A stretch of DNA of 64,000 nt from Marinobacterium litorale DSM 23545 (GTDB taxonomy: Bacteria > Pseudomonadota > Gammaproteobacteria > Pseudomonadales > Balneatricaceae): assembly GCF_000428985.1 (NCBI RefSeq), contig NZ_AUAZ01000011.1, forward strand, positions 1 through 64,000, read 5' to 3'. A model generated the notes under the pieces. The model did no database searches. It was given only the letters and a program-made list of their open reading frames with translations, and was not told the DNA's origin. Numbering within the stretch: position 1 is the first letter of the stretch; the number at the start of each line of letters is the position of its first letter. Both the position numbers and the translations under genes were made by a program. Of this stretch, positions 28,682 to 38,774 are shown one piece after another.

Positions 28682-29323
28682 ATGCTGACCGAAAGTACAC
28701 GCCAGCCGGAGCAGGCGGCTTCCCGGACAACCATTGATGCCGGCGACTATTACATCGGTATCGTCAAGGCAGGGCAGACCCTGCGTATTCTCGATCTCGA
28801 AGGTAACCAGGCCGCCGATACGCTGTTCTACAGTGCCGCTGATCCCAGTGAGCGCTACAGTGCCATGGATACCATTCGTGAGCAGGGTAACGTGTATCTG
28901 ACCACCGGCTCGGTGCTGCGCTCCAACGAGAATAACCCGATGCTGGAGATTGTCGCCGATACCTGCGGCCGACACGACACCCTCGGGGGCGCCTGCGCCA
29001 CCGAGAGCAACACCGTCCGTTACGATCTTGAAAAGCGCTGCATGCACGCCTGCCGTGACAGCTGGATGCTGGCGATCGCCGAGCACCCGGAGTACGGCAT
29101 CGAGAAGCGGGATATCGCGCACAACATCAACTTCTTCATGAATGTCCCGGTGACAGAAGCCGGGGGGCTTACCTTCGAGGACGGCATCTCTGCACCCGGC
29201 AAATACGTGGAACTCACCGCGAAGATGGATGTAGTGGTGCTGATCTCCAACTGCCCGCAGCTGAATAATCCCTGTAATGGTTATAACCCGACACCGGTTG
29301 AACTACTGGTTTGGGATAACTGA
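28682..29323 (+). CDS. Carboxyguanidine deiminase subunit (urea carboxylase-associated protein 1 type)
   Basis: The 213-residue partner of the preceding protein shares the same DUF1989 fold: [20 protein letters not shown] matches the [14 protein letters not shown] block of its neighbour, and [23 protein letters not shown] and [18 protein letters not shown] are further hallmarks. Cysteine/histidine positions suggest metal binding. The two genes are 10 bp apart and placed directly before the carboxylase, as in guanidine operons. Confidence 0.85.
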   Translation: MLTESTRQPEQAASRTTIDAGDYYIGIVKAGQTLRILDLEGNQAADTLFYSAADPSERYSAMDTIREQGNVYLTTGSVLRSNENNPMLEIVADTCGRHDTLGGACATESNTVRYDLEKRCMHACRDSWMLAIAEHPEYGIEKRDIAHNINFFMNVPVTEAGGLTFEDGISAPGKYVELTAKMDVVVLISNCPQLNNPCNGYNPTPVELLVWDN

Positions 29324-29418
29324 TGTGAACCCTGACGGTTCTCAGCTGACTTTTTACCTTCAGTGGACGACCACTGTCGTAAAAAACGAAACGGGACGAC
29401 CCGTGTCAGGTTGAAACT

Positions 29419-32400
29419 ATGTTTAGCAAAGTCCTGATTGCCAATCGCGGCGCCATAGCAACCCGTATTATCCGCACCCTCAAGCACCTGGGAATCGGCT
29501 CGGTGGCTGTGTATGCCGACTGCGATGCCGACAGCCTGCATGTGCGTCTGGCGGATGAAGCCTACTGCCTGGGCGAGGGTAGAGCTGCCGATACCTACCT
29601 GAATATGGACCGGCTGCTGGCGATTGCCACAGAGTCGGGTGCTCAGGCGATCCATCCCGGATATGGCTTCCTGAGCGAAAACGCCACCTTCGTAGGTCGC
29701 TGCGAGCAGGCCGGTATCGCCTTTGTTGGCCCAACCGCGGAGCAGATGCAGGCGTTTGGTCTGAAACACCGTGCCCGTGAGTTGGCCCAACAAGCCAAGG
29801 TGCCCCTGCTGCCGGGGTCTGAGCTGCTCACCGATCTGGCTGCTGCCAAGTCGGAAGCCGGGCGGATCGGTTATCCGGTGATGCTCAAGAGCACGGCGGG
29901 CGGTGGCGGTATCGGTATGCAGTTATGCCACTCTGAGGATGAGCTCGCTGGCGCCTTCGACAGTGTAAAGCGCCTGGGTGCCAACAACTTCGCCGACGAT
30001 GGTGTGTTTCTGGAAAAGTTCATCCAGCGGGCCCGTCATATCGAGGTGCAGGTATTCGGTGACGGTCAGGGCGGGGCGCTGGCGCTCGGTGAGCGCGACT
30101 GCTCAAGCCAGCGTCGTAACCAGAAAGTGGTGGAAGAGTGCCCGGCGCCCAATCTCACCGATGCGGTGCGTACCGAGCTGCATTCCACGGCCGAGAAACT
30201 GCTCGCCAGCGTCTGCTATCGCAACGCCGGTACCGTGGAGTTTATCTACGATGCCGATACCGATGCGTTTTACTTTCTCGAAGTGAATACCCGCCTGCAG
30301 GTGGAGCATGGTGTCACCGAAGAGGTCTATGGCGTGGACCTGGTGGAGTGGATGCTGCGTCAGGCGGCGGGCGAGCCGCTGTACCTGGATCACAAGCGCG
30401 CATCGCTGTCACCGAACGGTCATGCGATCCAGGTACGGCTTTACGCTGAAGATCCGTTTCGTAACTTCCAGCCCAGTGCGGGTTTGCTGACCAAGGTCGA
30501 GTTTCCACAGGGAGAGGGCATCCGCATTGATCACTGGATTGAGTCCGGTATTGATGTACCCCCGTTCTTCGATCCGATGCTCGCCAAGGTCATCGTTCAT
30601 GCCGATGATCGCCCGGCTGCGTTGGCGAAGCTTCAGGAAACCTTGGATGCCACCGAACTTTACGGCAGCGAAACCAACCTGGGTTACCTGCGCGCGCTCA
30701 GCCAGGACAGGGTGCTGGCACGCGGTGAAGTGACCACGCGCTATCTGAACAGCTTTGCCTATCAACCGGCGCGTATCGACGTCATTCAGGGCGGTACCCA
30801 AACCACGATCCAGGATTATCCCGGACGCCGGGGGTACTGGGATGTGGGCGTGCCACCATCGGGCGCCTTCGATAACTACGCCCTGCGTCTGGCGAACCGG
30901 CTGCTGGATAATCCAGAGGATGCCGCGGCGCTGGAAATCACGCTGCAGGGGCCGGTGCTGAGTTTCGCCAGCGATACCCAGATAGTGATCACCGGTGCGG
31001 ATATCGAGGCGCGCCTTATCGATGAAAATCGGGGTGATCAGCCGCTGGCGCTTTGGCAGGTGGTCCAGGTGAAAGCGGGTCAGCAACTGAGTCTCGGCCG
31101 GATCAAGGAGGCCGGAGCACGCGCCTATCTGGCAGTGAACGGCGGCTTCCAGTGCCCTGATTACCTGGGCTCCAGGTCCACCTTTACGCTGGGACAGTTT
31201 GGTGGCCATAACGGTCGTGCATTGCGCGCCGGTGACGTGCTGAAGCTGGATCCTTCGGCGACGCCGGTGCAACAACAGTCACTGCCGGAGGCGCTAAAAC
31301 CCGAGGTGGTTAACGCTTGGGAGCTGCGTGTTATCTATGGTCCCCACGGGGCGCCCGATTTCTTCACCGATGAAGATATCCACACCTTCTTCGCCACCGA
31401 CTGGGAGATCCACTACAACTCCAGCCGAACCGGTGTCCGTCTGATCGGGCCCAAGCCGCAATGGGCGCGCAAGGATGGCGGGGAGGCCGGGCTGCATCCC
31501 TCCAATATCCACGATAATGCCTACGCCTTCGGAACTGTGGATTTTACCGGTGACATGCCGGTGATCCTGGGGCCGGACGGACCTTCATTGGGCGGCTTTG
31601 TCTGCCCGGCAACGGTGATTACGGCGGATCTCTGGAAGCTCGGCCAGTTGCGGGCCGGGGATAGGGTGCGTTTTGTGCCTGTATCCATTGATCAGGCCGT
31701 CGCGCTGGAGCAGGCGCAGACAGCACAGATCGCTGCGCTCTCCGAACAGCCGGTGCAGTGGCAGCCGGTTGAGCCGGTGACTCCCATTCTTAAAACTCTG
31801 GATGCCTCGCGCTTTGGCGATGAGATCGTCTACCGGGCGGCAGGCGATCATTTTCTGCTGGTGGAGTATGGCGAGCAGGCGCTGGATATCCGGCTGCGCT
31901 TTCGTGCCCACGCGTTGATGCAGTGGCTGCAGAAGAATCCTGTCGAAGGGCTGCGGGAGCTGACACCCGGTATCCGTTCTCTGCAGATCCATTTCGATTC
32001 GCAAACACTTGGCCATGCCGAGCTGCTGGCCCATCTGGAGGCCGCCGAGAAATCGCTGGCCGAGCAACTGACTGAATTGAGCGTGCCTTCTCGCATCGTT
32101 CATATTCCGTTGTCCTGGGATGACGTGGCCTGTCGGTTAGCGATCGAAAAATACGATCAGTCGGTGCGCAAGAATGCGCCCTGGAGCCCGAGTAACCTGG
32201 AATTTATTAGACGCATCAACGGTCTGGAAAGCATCGATGAGGTGAAGCAGGTGGTGTTCGATGCGTCCTACCTGGTGATGGGGCTGGGAGATGTCTATCT
32301 CGGTGCGCCGGTGGCCACGCCCATCGATCCGCGCCACCGCCTGGTCACCACCAAGTACAACCCGGCCCGCACCTGGACAGCGGAAAACTCGGTCGGTATT

Positions 32401-33048
32401 GGCGGCTCCTACCTCTGTGTCTATGGCATGGAGGGCCCGGGCGGGTATCAGTTTGTGGGGCGTACGCTGCAGATGTGGAACCGCTATCGCAAGACCGCTG
32501 AGTTCGAGAACCCCTGGTTACTGCGCTTTTTTGATCAGATCCGCTTCTACGAGGTCAGCCACGAGGAGCTGCAAAGGATTCGGCGTGATTTCCCCCAGGG
32601 GCGCTACTCGCTGAAGATCGAGCAGTCTACTTTCTCCCTGGCCGAGTATGAGCAGTTTATTGGCGATCACGCCACCGATATAGAAACCTTCAAGGCCAGG
32701 CGCAACCAGGCGTTCGAAGAGGAGCTGGCTCGCTGGCACGCCAATGGCCAGTTCAACTTCGAATCCGAGGAGCCCGAGACGGCTGATGAGGGTGTCGATT
32801 GGCCTGAGGATGCCACGGTGGTGGACAGCCCGGTATCGGGCAGTGTCTGGCAGACGGAGGTGAATCCGGGCGACACCGTGGAGGCCGGGCAGGTATTGAT
32901 GATCCTGGAGTCGATGAAGATGGAAATCCCGATTCATGCGCCTTGCGCCGGCGTGGTCAGCCGACTGCTGCTCAGTGCGGGAAATCGTGTAAATGCAGGT
33001 CAGGCACTGATCATTATCGAAGAGTCGGTGTTGGAAGAGCAGGTTTAA
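29419..33048 (+). CDS. Guanidine/urea carboxylase, biotin-dependent
   Basis: This 1209-residue single-chain enzyme carboxylates guanidine (or urea) with ATP and bicarbonate. Residues 1-450 form the biotin carboxylase with an ATP-grasp fold (STAGGGGIGMQ, FLEVNTRLQVEHGVTEE). About 455-1100 is the carboxyltransferase, made of KipA/KipI-like parts (QDYPGRRGYWDVGVPPSGAF; NPARTWTAENSVGIGGSYLC). The last 70 residues are a biotinyl domain with ESMKMEI, biotin on Lys1167. Older databases name it urea carboxylase; the riboswitch and deiminase genes favour guanidine. Confidence 0.92.
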   Translation: MFSKVLIANRGAIATRIIRTLKHLGIGSVAVYADCDADSLHVRLADEAYCLGEGRAADTYLNMDRLLAIATESGAQAIHPGYGFLSENATFVGRCEQAGIAFVGPTAEQMQAFGLKHRARELAQQAKVPLLPGSELLTDLAAAKSEAGRIGYPVMLKSTAGGGGIGMQLCHSEDELAGAFDSVKRLGANNFADDGVFLEKFIQRARHIEVQVFGDGQGGALALGERDCSSQRRNQKVVEECPAPNLTDAVRTELHSTAEKLLASVCYRNAGTVEFIYDADTDAFYFLEVNTRLQVEHGVTEEVYGVDLVEWMLRQAAGEPLYLDHKRASLSPNGHAIQVRLYAEDPFRNFQPSAGLLTKVEFPQGEGIRIDHWIESGIDVPPFFDPMLAKVIVHADDRPAALAKLQETLDATELYGSETNLGYLRALSQDRVLARGEVTTRYLNSFAYQPARIDVIQGGTQTTIQDYPGRRGYWDVGVPPSGAFDNYALRLANRLLDNPEDAAALEITLQGPVLSFASDTQIVITGADIEARLIDENRGDQPLALWQVVQVKAGQQLSLGRIKEAGARAYLAVNGGFQCPDYLGSRSTFTLGQFGGHNGRALRAGDVLKLDPSATPVQQQSLPEALKPEVVNAWELRVIYGPHGAPDFFTDEDIHTFFATDWEIHYNSSRTGVRLIGPKPQWARKDGGEAGLHPSNIHDNAYAFGTVDFTGDMPVILGPDGPSLGGFVCPATVITADLWKLGQLRAGDRVRFVPVSIDQAVALEQAQTAQIAALSEQPVQWQPVEPVTPILKTLDASRFGDEIVYRAAGDHFLLVEYGEQALDIRLRFRAHALMQWLQKNPVEGLRELTPGIRSLQIHFDSQTLGHAELLAHLEAAEKSLAEQLTELSVPSRIVHIPLSWDDVACRLAIEKYDQSVRKNAPWSPSNLEFIRRINGLESIDEVKQVVFDASYLVMGLGDVYLGAPVATPIDPRHRLVTTKYNPARTWTAENSVGIGGSYLCVYGMEGPGGYQFVGRTLQMWNRYRKTAEFENPWLLRFFDQIRFYEVSHEELQRIRRDFPQGRYSLKIEQSTFSLAEYEQFIGDHATDIETFKARRNQAFEEELARWHANGQFNFESEEPETADEGVDWPEDATVVDSPVSGSVWQTEVNPGDTVEAGQVLMILESMKMEIPIHAPCAGVVSRLLLSAGNRVNAGQALIIIEESVLEEQV

Positions 33049-33058
33049 GGAGATAACG

Positions 33059-34870
33059 ATGAGCAACAGTATGACCATTGCGCGGCTGCGTGCCGCCTAC
33101 CGGGCGGGCGAGCTGACACCGGCTCAGTTGATGGCGCAGATCCGTGAGCGCTCGACTCAGTACAGTGACCGTAATATCTGGATCCACCAGCTGACTGAGA
33201 CTGAGCTGCAGCCTTACCTGGACGCGCTTGCCGAAAAGTCGCTGGACAGTCATCCGCTCTGGGGTGTGCCCTTCGCGATCAAGGATAATATCGACCTGGC
33301 CGGTATACCCACCACGGCCGGCTGTCCTGAATTTGCCTATACGCCGACCGAGAATGCGCAGGTTGTTCAGCAACTGATTGATGCGGGCGCCATCCCGGTG
33401 GGCAAGACCAATCTGGACCAGTTTGCCACCGGTTTGAACGGTACGCGCTCGCCCTTCGGCCCCGGTCGTAACGCCTTTGACCCCCAGTACATCAGTGGCG
33501 GTTCCAGCGCAGGGTCGGCGGTATCGGTCGCCTTGGGGCTTGCGAGCTTCAGCCTGGGGACCGATACCGCCGGTTCAGGCCGGGTGCCCGCCTGCTTCAA
33601 CAACCTGGTTGGTTTGAAGCCCACTCGAGGCCTGTTGTCCAGCACGGGCTTGGTACCCGCCTGTCGCAGCCTGGATTGCATCAGTATCTTTGCCTTGACG
33701 GCGGATGACGCAAACACCGCACTGGCGTGTGCAGAAGGATTTGATGAACGTGATGGTTACAGTCGTGCCAATCCATACTCGAATCAAAGCCGTCAATACG
33801 GGTACCGGGACGGCCGGTTAAGCGTTGGGATTATTCCGGACGATCAGCTGAAGTTTTTCGGTGATCAGGCCTACGAAAGCGCCTACCGGGGAACGCTTAA
33901 AAAGCTGAGTGGTCTGGGGTTTGAATTTGTGGAGATCGACTACGAACCCTTTAATGAGGCGGCCCTGTTACTCTATGAGGGGCCCTGGGTATCGGAGCGC
34001 TACATCGCCTGCCAGCCGCTGATTGATGACAATCCTGAGGTGATTCATCCGGTGGTCCGGGCGATCATCGAGCCGGGGGGCAAACCTCGCGCCACGGACC
34101 TGTTCAAGGCTCAGTACCGGTTAGAGGCGCTGAGGCTGAAGTGCCTGAAGCAGATGGAGGGGCTGGATTGCCTTCTGACCCCTACCGCCGGGCGGCTGTT
34201 CACGGTCGATGAACTGCATGAGGAGCCGATCCTTTATAACTCCCAGCTTGGCTACTACACCAATTTTATGAACCTGCTCGATATGACATCGGTGGCGGTG
34301 CCCACGGCGTTTACGGACGCGGATCTCCCCTTTGGTATCACGTTAGTCGGTAATCACTTCAGCGATCGGGCCCTGCTGTCGATCGCAAATCGTATCCAAC
34401 AGGGGCTGAAGTTACCGCTGGGCGTTGAGAACGAAGCACCCTGTGAGACGGTGATGAATAACCAGCCGGTGGATAATCCCGAGCGGATCGACGTGCTGGT
34501 TTGTGGGGCTCACCTGGAAGGGCTGCCGCTGAACTGGCAGTTGACTGAGCGCGGCGCGCGGTTGAAGCAGAAGACGACAACCGCGCCAGTCTACCGCATG
34601 TATGCGTTGGCCGGGGGCCCGCCCCATCGTCCCGGACTGGTGCTGGATGAGCAGCAGGGAGGCGCCATTGAAGTGGAAATATGGTCTGTTTCCACTGCGG
34701 AGTTTGGCAGTTTCGTGGCGGGTATTCCGGCGCCTTTGGGGATCGGTAAAGTGCGATTGAGCGATGGCTCCAGCGTCAGTGGATTTATCTGTGAGCCCTA
34801 CGGACTGGAGGGGGCCGAGGAGATTACGGCATTGGGGGGGTGGCGAGCCCACCTGGCCGGTCAGCAGTAA
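33059..34870 (+). CDS. atzF: Allophanate hydrolase
   Basis: It splits allophanate into two ammonia and CO2, the last step of the pathway. The 603-residue product has an amidase-signature domain with catalytic Lys75 (IKDNIDLAG), the cis-serine in ISGGSSAGS (149-150) and nucleophile Ser173 (TDTAGSGRVP). A C-terminal domain from about residue 480 (VLVCGAHLEGLPLNWQLTER) is the type found in AtzF and Dur1. It starts 10 bp after the carboxylase behind AAGGAGATAACG. Confidence 0.94.
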   Translation: MSNSMTIARLRAAYRAGELTPAQLMAQIRERSTQYSDRNIWIHQLTETELQPYLDALAEKSLDSHPLWGVPFAIKDNIDLAGIPTTAGCPEFAYTPTENAQVVQQLIDAGAIPVGKTNLDQFATGLNGTRSPFGPGRNAFDPQYISGGSSAGSAVSVALGLASFSLGTDTAGSGRVPACFNNLVGLKPTRGLLSSTGLVPACRSLDCISIFALTADDANTALACAEGFDERDGYSRANPYSNQSRQYGYRDGRLSVGIIPDDQLKFFGDQAYESAYRGTLKKLSGLGFEFVEIDYEPFNEAALLLYEGPWVSERYIACQPLIDDNPEVIHPVVRAIIEPGGKPRATDLFKAQYRLEALRLKCLKQMEGLDCLLTPTAGRLFTVDELHEEPILYNSQLGYYTNFMNLLDMTSVAVPTAFTDADLPFGITLVGNHFSDRALLSIANRIQQGLKLPLGVENEAPCETVMNNQPVDNPERIDVLVCGAHLEGLPLNWQLTERGARLKQKTTTAPVYRMYALAGGPPHRPGLVLDEQQGGAIEVEIWSVSTAEFGSFVAGIPAPLGIGKVRLSDGSSVSGFICEPYGLEGAEEITALGGWRAHLAGQQ

Positions 34871-34877
34871 ACAGAAA

Positions 34878-34908
34878 CAAAAAACCCGTCTCGAAAGACG
34901 GGTTTTTT
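34878..34908. terminator. Terminator after the guanidine operon
   Basis: AAAACCCGTCT and AGACGGGTTTT form an 11-bp stem with a CGAA loop, flanked by A and T runs, so it can end both the guanidine operon and the convergent fabB transcript. Confidence 0.93.
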
Positions 34909-34927
34909 ATGCAGTCTATGCCAGGGG

Positions 34928-36145
34928 TCAGTCGCTGTATTTCTGGAACACCAACGTGGAGTTAGTGCCACCAAAACCGAAGCTGTTGGACATGACGCGC
35001 TCCAGGTTGACGCCATCCTGACGTTCGGTCACCACCGGCAGGCCCTCGGCCTCTGGGTCCAGGTCCTGGATGTTGGCGGACGCGCAGATGAAGTCGTTCT
35101 GCTGCATCAGCAGGCTGTAGATCGCTTCCTGAGCGCCCGTGGCGCCGAGGGAGTGGCCGGTCAGCGACTTGGTTGAACTCACCGACGGCATGTCGTCGCC
35201 GAAGGTGGTCTTCATCGCTTTCAGCTCCTGGATATCGCCGGCCGGGGTCGATGTGCCGTGGGAGTTGATATAGTCGATCTTGCCGTCCACGGTGGACATC
35301 GCCTGCTGCATGCAGCGTACAGCGCCTTCTCCGGACGGAGCGACCATGTCGTAGCCGTCGGAGGTCGCGCCGTAACCCACCAGCTCAGCGTAGATCTTGG
35401 CACCACGCGCCTTGGCGTGTTCCAGGTCTTCCAGAACCAGCATGCCGGCGCCACCGGCGATGACGAAACCGTCGCGGTTGGCATCGTAGGCACGGGAGGC
35501 CAGCTCCGGTGTGTCATTGTACTTGCTGGACAGCGCGCCCATGGCGTCGAACATGCAGGTCAGGGACCAGTGCAGCTCCTCACCGCCGCCGGCAAAGATA
35601 ACATCCTGCTTACCCAGCTGGATCTGCTCCATGGCGGCACCGATACAGTGCGCGCTGGTGGCGCAGGCTGAAGTGATCGAGTAGTTAACACCCTTGATCT
35701 TGAACGGAGTAGCCAGGCAGGCAGAGACGGTTGAGCCCATGGTGCGGGTTACACGATAAGGACCTACACGGCGTACACCCTTGTCGCGCAAAATATCGGC
35801 TGCTTCCACGATATCGGCGGAGGAGGCCCCGCCAGAGCCGGCAATCAGACCGGTACGGACATTGGATACCTGATCTTCGCTCAGACCGGAGTCCTCAACT
35901 GCCTGATTCATGGCGACATAAGCATAGGCCGCCGCATTACCCATGAAACGGCGTAGTTTGCGATCGATCAGGCTGTCCAGGTCGATATCGACACTGCCTG
36001 CCACTTGGCTGCGAAAGCCCAGATCAGCGTACTCCGGTTGATACTTGATGCCGGAGCGCCCCTCTTTCAGCGAATTAAGAACCGCTTCCTTGTCATTGCC
36101 CAGACAGGAAACAATCCCCATACCGGTCACCACGACGCGTCGCAT
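34928..36145 (-). CDS. fabB: 3-oxoacyl-ACP synthase I (FabB)
   Basis: FabB elongates the cis-3-decenoyl-ACP made by FabA and is needed for unsaturated fatty acids. The 405-residue product starts [18 protein letters not shown], with active-site Cys161 in [10 protein letters not shown] and the two histidines in [10 protein letters not shown] and [10 protein letters not shown]. It follows fabA by about 100 bp on the same strand, the usual pairing. Confidence 0.97.
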   Translation of the reverse strand: MRRVVVTGMGIVSCLGNDKEAVLNSLKEGRSGIKYQPEYADLGFRSQVAGSVDIDLDSLIDRKLRRFMGNAAAYAYVAMNQAVEDSGLSEDQVSNVRTGLIAGSGGASSADIVEAADILRDKGVRRVGPYRVTRTMGSTVSACLATPFKIKGVNYSITSACATSAHCIGAAMEQIQLGKQDVIFAGGGEELHWSLTCMFDAMGALSSKYNDTPELASRAYDANRDGFVIAGGAGMLVLEDLEHAKARGAKIYAELVGYGATSDGYDMVAPSGEGAVRCMQQAMSTVDGKIDYINSHGTSTPAGDIQELKAMKTTFGDDMPSVSSTKSLTGHSLGATGAQEAIYSLLMQQNDFICASANIQDLDPEAEGLPVVTERQDGVNLERVMSNSFGFGGTNSTLVFQKYSD

Positions 36146-36253
36146 GTGTAGCCTCTCTCAATTATTGTGAACTCTGTTAATTGGATGTGCGGTCCGGGTT
36201 CGAGTTCGCCCTCAAGCGTGATCTTTATTCAACCTTGACCGCGCTGCACTGAC

Positions 36254-36769
36254 TTAAAAATTATCCGTCTGCTTGAAAAGCCCAACCCGCAGGTCCTTGG
36301 CAGTGTAGATCTCACGGCCATCGACGGAAAGTGAACCATCGGCTATACCCATCACCAGTTTGCGCTCGATGACGCGCTTCAGGTTGATATGATAGGTAAC
36401 TTTCTGCGCGCTCGGCAGCACCTGGCCGGTGAATTTAACTTCGCCGGAGCCCAGCGCGCGGCCGCGGCCTTCGTTTCCGCGCCAACCCAGGAAAAAGCCC
36501 ACCAGCTGCCACATGGCGTCCAGGCCAAGGCAGCCTGGCATCACTGGATCGCCCGGAAAGTGGCAATCGAAAAACCACAGGTCGGGGCGGATATCCAGCT
36601 CCGCGATGATTTCACCCTTGCCATACTCGCCACCTTCGGCGGTAATCAGGGTGATGCGGTCCATCATCAGCATATTGTCGACTGGCAGCTGGGCGTTACC
36701 CGGGCCAAACATCTCGCCGTGACCGCATTTGAGCAGGTCTTCGCGTTCAAAGGAGGAAGGTCTGGTCAT
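36254..36769 (-). CDS. fabA: 3-hydroxydecanoyl-ACP dehydratase/isomerase (FabA)
   Basis: FabA introduces the double bond into fatty acids at the C10 stage. ATG at 36769 gives 171 residues ([20 protein letters not shown]), the family length. An upstream ATG at 36811 would add 14 residues, but a TATAAT box lies at 36814-36819 and would place the RNA start after it. Neither start has a good Shine-Dalgarno. Catalytic histidine and aspartate are in [13 protein letters not shown] and LGLDAMWQ. Confidence 0.93.
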   Translation of the reverse strand: MTRPSSFEREDLLKCGHGEMFGPGNAQLPVDNMLMMDRITLITAEGGEYGKGEIIAELDIRPDLWFFDCHFPGDPVMPGCLGLDAMWQLVGFFLGWRGNEGRGRALGSGEVKFTGQVLPSAQKVTYHINLKRVIERKLVMGIADGSLSVDGREIYTAKDLRVGLFKQTDNF

Positions 36770-36813
36770 GAGAAACTGTTTATCCACATCCGTTTTGTTC
36801 AGAATAGCCATAT

Positions 36814-36819
36814 ATTATA
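36814..36819 (-). promoter_or_regulatory. -10 element of the fabA promoter
   Basis: A perfect TATAAT on the minus strand, with a predicted start near 36807. The -35 region is poor, so an activator may be needed; FadR or FabR-type control is known in other gammaproteobacteria but I see no clear operator. Confidence 0.4.
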
Positions 36820-36891
36820 CCGGTTAGGTCCGGCTAGAGCACGGACTGTGTCGGCAAAATTGGTTTCTCGGTGATCGGGGGCATAATAAAA

Positions 36892-37521
36892 ATGGAAAAA
36901 GCGTTCTGGCATCAGCGCTGGCAAGAGGGGCGGATCGGTTTTCATCAGGATCAGGTTAACGTCTGGCTTGAGCGTTTCTGGGACCGATTGAGGGTGGCAC
37001 CTGATACACGGGTACTGGTTCCTCTATGCGGCAAATCCGTGGATATGCTCTGGCTGCGGGAGCAGGGGCTGGAGGTGCTGGGGATCGATCTTAGCGATAT
37101 CGCCTGCCGTGACTTCTTCCATGATCAGGGCATCGATGTGGCACCGGTCACCATCGATAACTATCACCGCCGTGAACGGGACGGTATCGTGCTGATTACC
37201 GCGGATATGTTCGAATTGCCCTGGGAGGTATTTCGTGGCGTCGGCGCCGTCTATGATCGCGCCGCTTTGATTGCACTGCCTCCGGCGATGCGTAAGCGTT
37301 ATGCCGAACGCCTCGTGCAGCGTACGCCGTCGGGTTCGCCGATGCTGCTGGTCACGATGGAGTTTGGCGGTGACGCCGGCCCTCCCTTCGCGGTTTACGA
37401 AAACGAGGTGCGCGAGCTGTTTGAACCCGCCTTTACCGTCATTCGATTAGAGGCGGGGGAGCCGGAGGAGACGCACCGGGGGACTCAGCGGGAGGTGGCT
37501 TATCTGCTCCATCGGCAGTAA
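36892..37521 (+). CDS. tpm: Thiopurine S-methyltransferase
   Basis: Bacterial TPMT methylates thiopurines and selenium or tellurium compounds with S-adenosylmethionine. ATG at 36892 gives 209 residues starting MEKAFWHQRWQEGRIGFHQD, the family start; a GTG seven codons upstream is less likely. SAM-binding features are VLVPLCGKSVDMLWL and GAVYDRAALIALPP. The gene diverges from fabA and converges on ispB with 15 bp between stops. Confidence 0.92.
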   Translation: MEKAFWHQRWQEGRIGFHQDQVNVWLERFWDRLRVAPDTRVLVPLCGKSVDMLWLREQGLEVLGIDLSDIACRDFFHDQGIDVAPVTIDNYHRRERDGIVLITADMFELPWEVFRGVGAVYDRAALIALPPAMRKRYAERLVQRTPSGSPMLLVTMEFGGDAGPPFAVYENEVRELFEPAFTVIRLEAGEPEETHRGTQREVAYLLHRQ

Positions 37522-37536
37522 ACCACGCATGCGCGG

Positions 37537-38505
37537 TTAGCGGGTACGCTCGACCGCTTTCTCGGCGATCTTGGTCAGTGTGTCGGTGAAGCTTGTGCCA
37601 GGCAGCTTGGCCAGCTCTGCCAGGGCTTTATCGACCTGGGCCTGGGCCTGGGCTTTGGTGTAGTCGATGGCGCCGGTACGGCGCACCACATCCATCACCG
37701 GTGCCAGATCATCCAGTCCGCCTTTGCGGATCGCTTCGCGCACCAAAGCGCGTTCTTCATCGTTACCTTCGCGCATGGCATAGATGAGCGGCAACGTGGC
37801 TTTGCCTTCGGCGAGGTCGTCGCCCACGTTCTTGCCCATCTCTTCGCTGCTTGAGAGGTAGTCCATGACATCGTCCACCAGCTGGAAGGCGATACCCAGA
37901 TGGCGGCCATACAGACGCAGGGCCTCACGGGCCTGCGCATCGCTGCCAGCGAGGATCGCTCCACACTCGGTCGCCGCCTCAAACAGCATGGCGGTCTTGC
38001 CGAGAATCACGTTCATATAGGACTCTTCGGTGGTATCCGGGTTGCGCTGGTTAAGCAGCTGGAGTACTTCGCCCTCAGCGATAACCGTGGTCGCGTTGGA
38101 GATCACTTCCATGATCGGCATGCTGCCTATCTCCACCATGATCTGGAACGACCGGGAGTAAAGGAAGTCGCCAACCAGAACGCTTGGGGCGTTACCCCAC
38201 TTGGCGTTGGCCGTGGCGTTGCCGCGCCTGAGTTCGGAATTATCAACCACGTCGTCATGCAGCAGTGTGGCGGTATGGATAAACTCAATCACGGCGGCCA
38301 GCGGGATATGCTGTTTGCCTTCATAGCCACAGGCGTTGGCCGCCAACAACACCAGCAGCGGGCGCAAGCGTTTGCCGCCACTCTCTACGATGTAGTGACC
38401 GATGTTTTCGACCAGCGGGACGTTGGAGCCCAGATGGTTGAGAATGTAGTCAGTAACCGCATCGAATTGCGGTTCTATCAGCGGGTTGATCTGGTGTGGC
38501 TGCAT
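37537..38505 (-). CDS. ispB: Octaprenyl (polyprenyl) diphosphate synthase
   Basis: It makes the polyprenyl side chain of ubiquinone from FPP and IPP. The 322 residues match IspB. The first aspartate-rich motif is LLHDDVVDNSELRRG and the second is AFQLVDDVMDY; SGGKRLRPLL binds IPP. It diverges from rplU-rpmA, the order common in gammaproteobacteria. Chain length cannot be read from the sequence. Confidence 0.95.
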   Translation of the reverse strand: MQPHQINPLIEPQFDAVTDYILNHLGSNVPLVENIGHYIVESGGKRLRPLLVLLAANACGYEGKQHIPLAAVIEFIHTATLLHDDVVDNSELRRGNATANAKWGNAPSVLVGDFLYSRSFQIMVEIGSMPIMEVISNATTVIAEGEVLQLLNQRNPDTTEESYMNVILGKTAMLFEAATECGAILAGSDAQAREALRLYGRHLGIAFQLVDDVMDYLSSSEEMGKNVGDDLAEGKATLPLIYAMREGNDEERALVREAIRKGGLDDLAPVMDVVRRTGAIDYTKAQAQAQVDKALAELAKLPGTSFTDTLTKIAEKAVERTR

Positions 38506-38610
38506 GGCTGGGGCATGGCTGTCGACAGAATAGTTCGCGAAATGCTAGGGAGATGGTCGGAGAGTGTCAAGAAAAGGCGACGACACGCCGGGATAAAAAC
38601 GGGATTGTGC

Positions 38611-38639
38611 TTGAGCTTTGTAGGCGCTTTCTGTATTAT
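38611..38639 (+). promoter_or_regulatory. Sigma-70 promoter of rplU-rpmA
   Basis: TTGAGC (38611-38616) and TATTAT (38634-38639) are 17 bp apart. The discriminator TGCGCGCC is the same as at rpsM. Transcription would begin near 38646, leaving a leader of about 129 nt that contains several short inverted repeats. Confidence 0.75.
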
Positions 38640-38774
38640 TGCGCGCCCTAAGCCTGTCCAACTTTGCTCCCTACCATAGGGTGTCAGCGCCCAAGCGGTT
38701 TTGGCCGTTAAGCGGGGCCCTTAGAAGTAGGTTTTCTGACTAGTAGCCGGGCAGGCGTAATACTGGAGAAAAAC

